Assembly: GCA_023136715.1 (NCBI GenBank)
Contig: JAGLQT010000134.1
Location: 1-11,135, forward strand
Source: Gammaproteobacteria bacterium
Lineage (GTDB): Bacteria > Pseudomonadota > Gammaproteobacteria > SZUA-229
Direction: 5' to 3'
DNA: 11,135 bases
The translations under genes were made by a program, and so were the position numbers. Positions 7,101 to 11,135 of this stretch are shown one piece after another; position 1 is the first letter of the stretch, and every line of letters starts with the position of its first letter. The notes under the pieces were generated by a model, which was not told the origin of the DNA, searched no databases, and saw nothing but the letters and a program-made list of their open reading frames with translations.

Positions 7101-8264
7101 GCTGATAAAATTAGCGCGCAAAAATTATTAAAAACACTCCAATCTAAATACACTGATGATTACTCATTCATTGTTAATAAAATTGGTTATTTGATTAACT
7201 TCGAAATCATCCCTTTAGCCGACATTAACTTGCTTGATGCGCACCGATTAAAGGAATACGCACTGTCAGTAGTTAACTCAAAAATCATTGCTAACGTCTC
7301 CATCAAGGCACTACCTAAGCCATCAAAACTCTCAATTCAGGGGAAAATTGAAGTCGGGCAAAAAAATCTAACGGCAGCTCAAACAAGTCTCAACAAAGCT
7401 ATAGCCAAGCATCCATCTCACTATCAGGTAGACGAACTGAGAGAAATGCTTAATGAACAATTAAAAATTGCTAAAGATATTTACAAGCAATATAAAAAAT
7501 CTTTTGACGAAGAAAAATACACAAAAGCAGACGACCTCCTTAACAAGACGATCGCCCAATGGAAAGACAGTCCTGCCTACAGCAATGAACGGCTTTATTA
7601 TGATCGTATAATGAAGCAAGTTAAAGCCAAGGCAAAATTATGTCGTGCCGACCTTCAGGGTATTGGTAAACAAACACGTGGCTCTTGCAACGATGTAGTG
7701 CTGTCGATGAAGAAGCAAGCACCAACTATGGTTGTTGTACCAGCTATCTCAGTTAAATCTAAACCTTATGCTATTGGTAAATATGAAGTTTCAGTCAATC
7801 AACTCAATGATTACTGCATTGCAACCAAACAGTGCACAAAACTAACATCTATCGATGCAGAGCTCCCGGCTACCAATGTACCTCAAGAAATAATAGCGAA
7901 TTACACCCGCTGGTTATCAGTTGAAACGGGGTTCAATTACGCCATCGCCTCTCTTGAACAATGGCGCAATGCCGCAGCATCTGGTGGACGTGAAGGTAAC
8001 TCCAACTATAATTGTCGACTACGCATAGGTACCAAGTTAATTAAAGGCCAGAATATAGTTCCTGTTAAATCAGGCTCAGTGAATAACTGGGGATTGGTAA
8101 ACTATGTGGGTAATGTTGATGAAATAGTCAGAACAGATAAGGGCTATATTCTAGCAGGCGGGAATTTTTCAGACTCAATTTCGGACTGCAAAATCTCACT
8201 AGAAAAGCCTTTCACCTCGAACAACAACACAACTGGTTTCCGTCTAGTACGAAACCTGGAATAA
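4155..8264 (+). CDS. Transmembrane Hanks-type Ser/Thr kinase with TPR-like periplasmic region and C-terminal FGE-sulfatase domain
   Basis: A 1369-residue protein with a GTG start. Residues 1-140 are an acidic N-terminal region with two copies of DEDxTIIAxP (Thr85, Thr107). The kinase domain spans about 148-440: LGEGGMGVVYK (156-166), catalytic K185 in VAIK, HSDFKPGN with D281, DFG at 299-301, then an unusually long activation segment to TPAY (352-355) and SDDIYALACV (369-378). One TM helix (449-466) follows basic residues, so the kinase is inside and residues 467-1369 should be periplasmic. About 470-1160 is helical with TPR-like hairpins (near 548, 640, 940, 1074 and 1124). About 1185-1369 is a SUMF1/FGE-sulfatase domain (AIGKYEVSV, NWGLVNYVGNV, AGGNF, TGFRLVR). 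The first active-site Cys position is Asp1340, so a sensing or binding role is more likely than formylglycine formation. Its partners are the PP2C just upstream and the FHA-cyclase downstream on the other strand. Confidence 0.93.
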   Translation: METFKTTVEQLLNNEIGIKEACALLEFWAEPHTGDAEIFDKASKILDELYSSHRISEDYQSKILRSINACSNQAQPLIEDDEDETIIAKPLKKEAVDVDLQDDEDATIIAEPQLDDITVQLDGNESTTTADKDEEDDGLLKPGSILKDRFNLVSVLGEGGMGVVYKAIDMLKVEAKDMNPYVAIKVLSESFKEHPDAFISLQRETSKAQKLAHPNIATVYDFDRDKDSIYMTMEMLEGKELGDFIKSMPKEGLSEEEALEMITGLGEGLAYAHKNGLVHSDFKPGNAFVLYDGPIKVIDFGIARAAGGAAQDHAPGHDISQTGLETNLNPAPTDNTAGVTTDFDAGTLGALTPAYATIEMFEGKEPAPSDDIYALACVAVQLLTGKHPFNKRTAPKAKEKGMKPPVIAGFTKRQQRALEKALEFTRDKRTETMEEFLDGIRRRKNYTKQIILGTIVVLGLIGGFGYKPITNYYEQEEIDKIILQANQGSTTRLLQTLGSLQQYRTEKREAIKNGIKDKALQIYTTKILQAVNIEDGRYEFDTARNYINEALNYYSDSAAIQELSVQITETRETLIENLHNKYIEQLLALNLLPDDNKDDLTDTLKLLKSILPEDVTFNDPRLEISYYNAAGNSVRKKLFNTANIYLSTGQKYIPQSLIFQELADRIIIEELSNQISDELTQAENSIPKETESIAELRPYIDDLTILSIGTNKQSNAYKHFTQLFENEFKHLIASNAQQAQQLLQTFSAALTIEKLVIYSEQLGAINTEDTTEPVNETFVKTHFINKETDLKQLVSHISTIRSNISQYKINARTHYNIDFESNIESLSNENRASLINYYNNLYQPLLIADTAEIASNRLTETKKSYETELNNIKLLANVENEKRIFRNIATESRLKDSLETYKKIVNNTDDDEFIEFAKKEISRMYSNLAESNANDDNYESALDNARKAAEYVNNEYVGKQIHVYQKEISTKEVARLVLTRDEADKISAQKLLKTLQSKYTDDYSFIVNKIGYLINFEIIPLADINLLDAHRLKEYALSVVNSKIIANVSIKALPKPSKLSIQGKIEVGQKNLTAAQTSLNKAIAKHPSHYQVDELREMLNEQLKIAKDIYKQYKKSFDEEKYTKADDLLNKTIAQWKDSPAYSNERLYYDRIMKQVKAKAKLCRADLQGIGKQTRGSCNDVVLSMKKQAPTMVVVPAISVKSKPYAIGKYEVSVNQLNDYCIATKQCTKLTSIDAELPATNVPQEIIANYTRWLSVETGFNYAIASLEQWRNAAASGGREGNSNYNCRLRIGTKLIKGQNIVPVKSGSVNNWGLVNYVGNVDEIVRTDKGYILAGGNFSDSISDCKISLEKPFTSNNNTTGFRLVRNLE

Positions 8265-8298
8265 GATTCGCACAATCAATAAAGAAACAAAACAACTA
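8265..8298. other. Short convergent gap between kinase and cyclase genes
   Basis: Thirty-four A/C-rich bases separate the two convergent stop codons. No GC-rich hairpin or U tract is seen in either direction, so transcripts from the two sides may overlap. Confidence 0.5.
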
Positions 8299-9186
8299 TT
8301 AAGCTACTGAAAATGAAATAACAAGCGGACTTGATTCATCCACCTTTTCACCCATGCTAATTGCACCACGTGAGCTTAATGGTAGCTCCTCACGTCTCAA
8401 ATAAACTTCCTTACCGTCATTAAGTTTAATATAAGTACCATTTGTGCTTTGATCAGCCAATACAAACTTACCTCGGTTGTAATCGAGCATCACATGACTA
8501 CGTGACGCCAGGGGCGCATCAATTGTAATATCTGCCTTCGCGCCACGCCCGATAACAATAGGCATATCAGCTTGAGTCAGAACTTTACTTTGCCCCGAAT
8601 AAGTCATTGTTATCTCAGCATCAGTACTAGATTGCGCAGGCGTAAATGACATTCTGGTTACATCATCTTCTTCATCCCAAACTACATCATAAATAGTAAT
8701 TTGCTCTTGCTTGCCTTTTACTGATGTCGTATCAAACTCTCTCGCCATCTCCTGTAAATCTTCAGAAAGTTGGTTGTAAGTATCTTCGGTGGTGATAATT
8801 TGACGTGCCTTGGCAATACCTGCCATCCTTGCCGCTACATTAACGGCATCACCAAAAACATCATTATCATCCAGAATTGCTTCACCAGCATGAATACCAA
8901 TTCGGACAGCCATTGGGTTATCGTCCGGTCCAGTTAAAATACTGACTGCTTCCTGAATACTACAACAAGCATTAATACCATCTTCCGCAGTTGGGAACCG
9001 GCACATAATCTCGTCACCAATAGTTTTGATTACCACGCCTTTATAACGCTTGGTAATATCAGCCATCAGATTGATGCAATTTTCAATAATAGCCTTGGCT
9101 TTGGTATCACCAAACTTATCATATAGTGCTGTACTACCAGCAACATCTGAAAACATAACAGCACAGTTTATTATTTCACGACTCAT
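8299..9186 (-). CDS. Class III adenylate cyclase fused to a C-terminal FHA domain
   Basis: A 295-residue protein, predicted soluble and cytoplasmic. Residues 6-170 form a class III nucleotide cyclase domain. The metal aspartates are D14 (MFSDVAGST) and D58 (KTIGDEI). K54 and D109 occupy the two purine-specifying positions and favour ATP over GTP. N116 and R120 (FGDAVNVAAR) are the transition-state residues. Every key residue is present, so it should make cAMP. A linker with DEEDDVTRM (171-179) leads to an FHA domain (about 205-290) with intact phosphothreonine-binding residues: R214 in IGRG, S228/R229/H231 in ASRSH, and N249-G-T in STNGTY. The ATG at 9186 has GGAG 10 nt upstream. It begins 20 nt after the adhesin stop on the same strand, so the two are probably one operon. 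The FHA domain should dock on a phospho-Thr, most likely on the neighbouring kinase (inferred), linking phosphorylation to cAMP output. Confidence 0.93.
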   Translation of the reverse strand: MSREIINCAVMFSDVAGSTALYDKFGDTKAKAIIENCINLMADITKRYKGVVIKTIGDEIMCRFPTAEDGINACCSIQEAVSILTGPDDNPMAVRIGIHAGEAILDDNDVFGDAVNVAARMAGIAKARQIITTEDTYNQLSEDLQEMAREFDTTSVKGKQEQITIYDVVWDEEDDVTRMSFTPAQSSTDAEITMTYSGQSKVLTQADMPIVIGRGAKADITIDAPLASRSHVMLDYNRGKFVLADQSTNGTYIKLNDGKEVYLRREELPLSSRGAISMGEKVDESSPLVISFSVA

Positions 9187-9206
9187 TTAAAACTATCTCC
9201 AACTAC

Positions 9207-11135
9207 TCAATGTAAAAAAACCGAAACGTGTAATCCACTTGGTTTTTTATCTTCCTCGTCATCATCCATTACAGGAACACTTCCAGGTAAAGGTGCTTCA
9301 TCACTTTGATCTGCGGGCAACGCAATACCTAGGCCATCAATTACAAATAAATTAATATCCGAGAATAAAGCTAAATCAATAAATCCAACATCTTCCAGGC
9401 CACTCGATTGACTACGCTGCGTACCAGCACTTCTCGCTGCACCTGAGTTAATAAGCCCTGAACCAATGTCAACTATATCCAAAGTAACATTAATGTTTGG
9501 AGATGTAGTGATATAGGCATTGCCAGCATATTCCAGTGTCACTTTACCCTGTATGTCACTACTCAATACAAACGCGTTCAATTCGTCCTGACCAATATTA
9601 CCGATTGTTGCAGTCACATTAACAGTATCAGCCCTGACACTAGCATTGAAGAAATCAGTACTAACTATATTACCATTATTACTAATTACTGAGACCGTAC
9701 CCACATTAGCAGACGTACCAGCGGCTGCATCTAATAAAGATAGTGCCAAATCACCTGAGGCCTGATAAGTGATAGTACCTCCTGTGGTGGTCGTGTTCAA
9801 ACCATTAATCATACTTATTGAACCCGATGATGTTACTGAAATATCACCACCACCCGTAGAAGCAATATCATCTGACTGATCTATATTGCCTGTCGAAGAG
9901 ACTGTAATATTGCCCACCGTCGATACAGCACCAAGGTCAAGCACAGCCGTATTAGCTAATACAATATCACCTGCAGTGCTGTTAGCTGTATAAGCATTAA
10001 TCGCATTACTGGCATGATCTAATATGCTGCCACTTGAGGTTGCGGTAACCAAAGCATTACCTAATATAGGCCCACTATTGGTCAGGCTACCTGCTGTCAA
10101 ACTAACGTTACCACTAGTGCTGATACCTGCAATATCCAGTGCACCGGTATCGACAATCAGGATATTACCTCCGCTCAGATCAGTACCGCTGAAGCCAGTC
10201 AGGTTGTTGCCTGTATTATCTAATGTGGTGCCACCGCTTGATTGTGCAGTAAGGACGCTGCCAGTGAATGCTGCCGTCTGGGTAATCGTACCGCCCGCTG
10301 TCAGGTTAATGGCATTGGAAGCAGTTGCTGCTGCATTAACAATATCGCCTGTGTTAGTGATGGTGACATTACCCGTTCCACTCTGATTTATGCCATCTAA
10401 TGTCAGGGTCACAACGTTATCATTCAATACAATGTCGCCACTTGTACTATTTGTAGCGCTGTAACTATTAACGGTATGCGTGTTATCTAATACGCTACCA
10501 TTTACAGTGCTGGTAGTTAGCTGGCCACCACTGATCACTCCACTATCGGTCAGGCTACCTGCAGTCAAACTAACGTTGCCACTGGTGCTGATACCTGCAA
10601 TATCCAGTGCACCGGTATCGACGATCAGAATATTACCTCCGCTCAGATCAGTACCGCTGAAGCCAGTCAGGTTATTACCTGCATTATCTAATGTGGTGCC
10701 ACCGCTTGATTGTGCAGTAAGGACGCTGCCAGTGAATGCTGCCGTCTGGGTAATCGTACCGCCCGCTGTCAGATTAATGGCATTAGAAGCAGTTGCTGCT
10801 GCATTAACAATATCGCCTGTGTTAGTGATGGTGACATTACCCGTTCCACTCTGGTTGATACCCGCCAATGTCAGGGTCGAAACATTGTCATTCAATACAA
10901 TGTCGCCACTTGTACTATTTGTAGCACTGTAGCTACTAACGGTATGCGTATTATCTAATACGCTACCATTTACGGTACTGGTAGTTAGCTGACCACCACT
11001 GATCACTCCACTATCGGTCAGGCTACCAGCAGTCAAACTAACGTTGCCGCCGGTATTGATGCCAGTAATATTCAGCGTACCCGTATCAACTAAAACAATA
11101 TCACCATTGGCACTGTCGCTACCGTTGTAACTGTT
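9207..11135 (-). CDS. Large repeat adhesin, filamentous-haemagglutinin-like (partial, N-terminus off window)
   Basis: The frame is open to the right edge: the 33 codons before the TTG at 11036 continue the same repeat with no stop. The real start therefore lies outside, and at least 642 residues are visible. The sequence is rich in Gly, Ser, Thr, Asn, Asp, Val and Ile, with almost no Cys or Lys, in short strands such as GNVTITNTGDI and GNILIVDTGALDI. This is typical of right-handed beta-helix exoproteins of the haemagglutinin/two-partner-secretion type. Two near-identical 156-residue units are followed by more degenerate repeats. The last 90 residues differ: GLEDVGFIDLALFSDINLF, then an acidic stretch (DDDEED) and GLHVSVFLH at the end. 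No autotransporter barrel, LPXTG motif or C-terminal TM is visible. The expected product is a secreted or surface-held fibre needing a TpsB-type transporter, which is not in the window. The cyclase gene follows 20 nt later. Confidence 0.85.
   Translation of the reverse strand, partial: NSYNGSDSANGDIVLVDTGTLNITGINTGGNVSLTAGSLTDSGVISGGQLTTSTVNGSVLDNTHTVSSYSATNSTSGDIVLNDNVSTLTLAGINQSGTGNVTITNTGDIVNAAATASNAINLTAGGTITQTAAFTGSVLTAQSSGGTTLDNAGNNLTGFSGTDLSGGNILIVDTGALDIAGISTSGNVSLTAGSLTDSGVISGGQLTTSTVNGSVLDNTHTVNSYSATNSTSGDIVLNDNVVTLTLDGINQSGTGNVTITNTGDIVNAAATASNAINLTAGGTITQTAAFTGSVLTAQSSGGTTLDNTGNNLTGFSGTDLSGGNILIVDTGALDIAGISTSGNVSLTAGSLTNSGPILGNALVTATSSGSILDHASNAINAYTANSTAGDIVLANTAVLDLGAVSTVGNITVSSTGNIDQSDDIASTGGGDISVTSSGSISMINGLNTTTTGGTITYQASGDLALSLLDAAAGTSANVGTVSVISNNGNIVSTDFFNASVRADTVNVTATIGNIGQDELNAFVLSSDIQGKVTLEYAGNAYITTSPNINVTLDIVDIGSGLINSGAARSAGTQRSQSSGLEDVGFIDLALFSDINLFVIDGLGIALPADQSDEAPLPGSVPVMDDDEEDKKPSGLHVSVFLH
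10081..10548 (-). repeat. 468-bp tandem repeat in the adhesin, C-terminal-side copy
   Basis: The period is exactly 468 bp (156 codons) and keeps the reading frame. It aligns without gaps to the adjacent copy with 27 mismatches by hand count, about 94% identity. Each unit contains two related sub-repeats of about 88 and 68 residues, both starting with LTAG. Identity drops sharply below position 10081. Confidence 0.9.
10549..11016 (-). repeat. 468-bp tandem repeat in the adhesin, N-terminal-side copy
   Basis: The second copy of the 156-codon unit differs from its neighbour by only four residues. From 11017 to the window edge a further copy continues in phase. It matches closely for about 30 bp and is then more diverged, so the array goes on beyond the window. 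Confidence 0.9.

Noticed and set aside
8265..8298. Bidirectional terminator between the convergent genes.
   Set aside because: No stem-loop with a T tract could be found on either strand.
3340..9186. Type VI secretion regulatory locus (PpkA/PppA/Fha type).
   Set aside because: Kinase, phosphatase and FHA domain are all present, but no Tss/Hcp/VgrG gene is visible. The FHA is fused to a cyclase and the neighbour is an adhesin.
10024..10932. Long plus-strand open frames opposite the adhesin (10024-10386, 10480-10932).
   Set aside because: They repeat with the 468-bp period, encode low-complexity Pro/Val/Leu-rich sequence, and are antisense shadows of the repeat units.
11034..11036. TTG at 11036 as the start codon of the adhesin.
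   Set aside because: The upstream 33 codons are open and continue the same beta-helix repeat, no signal peptide follows, and the start must lie beyond the window.
10081..11135. CRISPR or phage-type repeat array.
   Set aside because: The repeats are 468-bp coding units in frame, with no short repeat-spacer pattern.

Overview
The window looks like a moderately AT-rich gammaproteobacterial chromosome. The evidence is a full-length PurT, a Cus-type TolC-family efflux gene with a small Cys-rich periplasmic partner, and a large two-partner-secretion-like repeat adhesin. No rRNA, tRNA, IS element, integrase or CRISPR array was seen. The genus cannot be named from this sequence.

Left part (1-3006, all minus strand). 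The gene order in the direction of transcription is purT (formate-dependent purine synthesis), then a small secreted Cys/Met/His-rich protein, then a TolC-family outer-membrane efflux protein that runs off the left edge. The last two look like the start of a heavy-metal (copper/silver type) efflux operon whose membrane-fusion and RND pump genes would lie outside the window. Dyad symmetries sit upstream of and between these two genes.

Middle (3007-3339). This is a 333-bp divergent intergenic region between purT and the signalling genes. It holds a good TATAAT box for purT overlapped by one dyad, a second dyad next to it, and short repeated hexamers.

Right part (3340-11135). It contains a Ser/Thr phosphorylation module in two convergent units. 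On the plus strand, a PP2C phosphatase is followed 5 nt later by a 1369-residue membrane-spanning kinase. The kinase has a cytoplasmic catalytic domain, one TM helix, about 700 residues of helical TPR-like sequence predicted to be periplasmic, and a C-terminal FGE-sulfatase (SUMF1-like) domain that lacks the first active-site Cys. On the minus strand, a large repeat adhesin (start outside the window) is followed 20 nt later by a class III adenylate cyclase fused to an FHA phosphothreonine-binding domain.

How they may work together (inference): the kinase carries two tandem acidic-Thr motifs that look like autophosphorylation sites for the FHA domain. The cyclase carries a similar acidic-Thr motif just before its own FHA domain, and PP2C would reverse the marks. 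The kinase's outer domain could sense the adhesin or the envelope, and the output would be cAMP. This kinase/phosphatase/FHA-cyclase/adhesin cassette is the best candidate here for an undescribed system.
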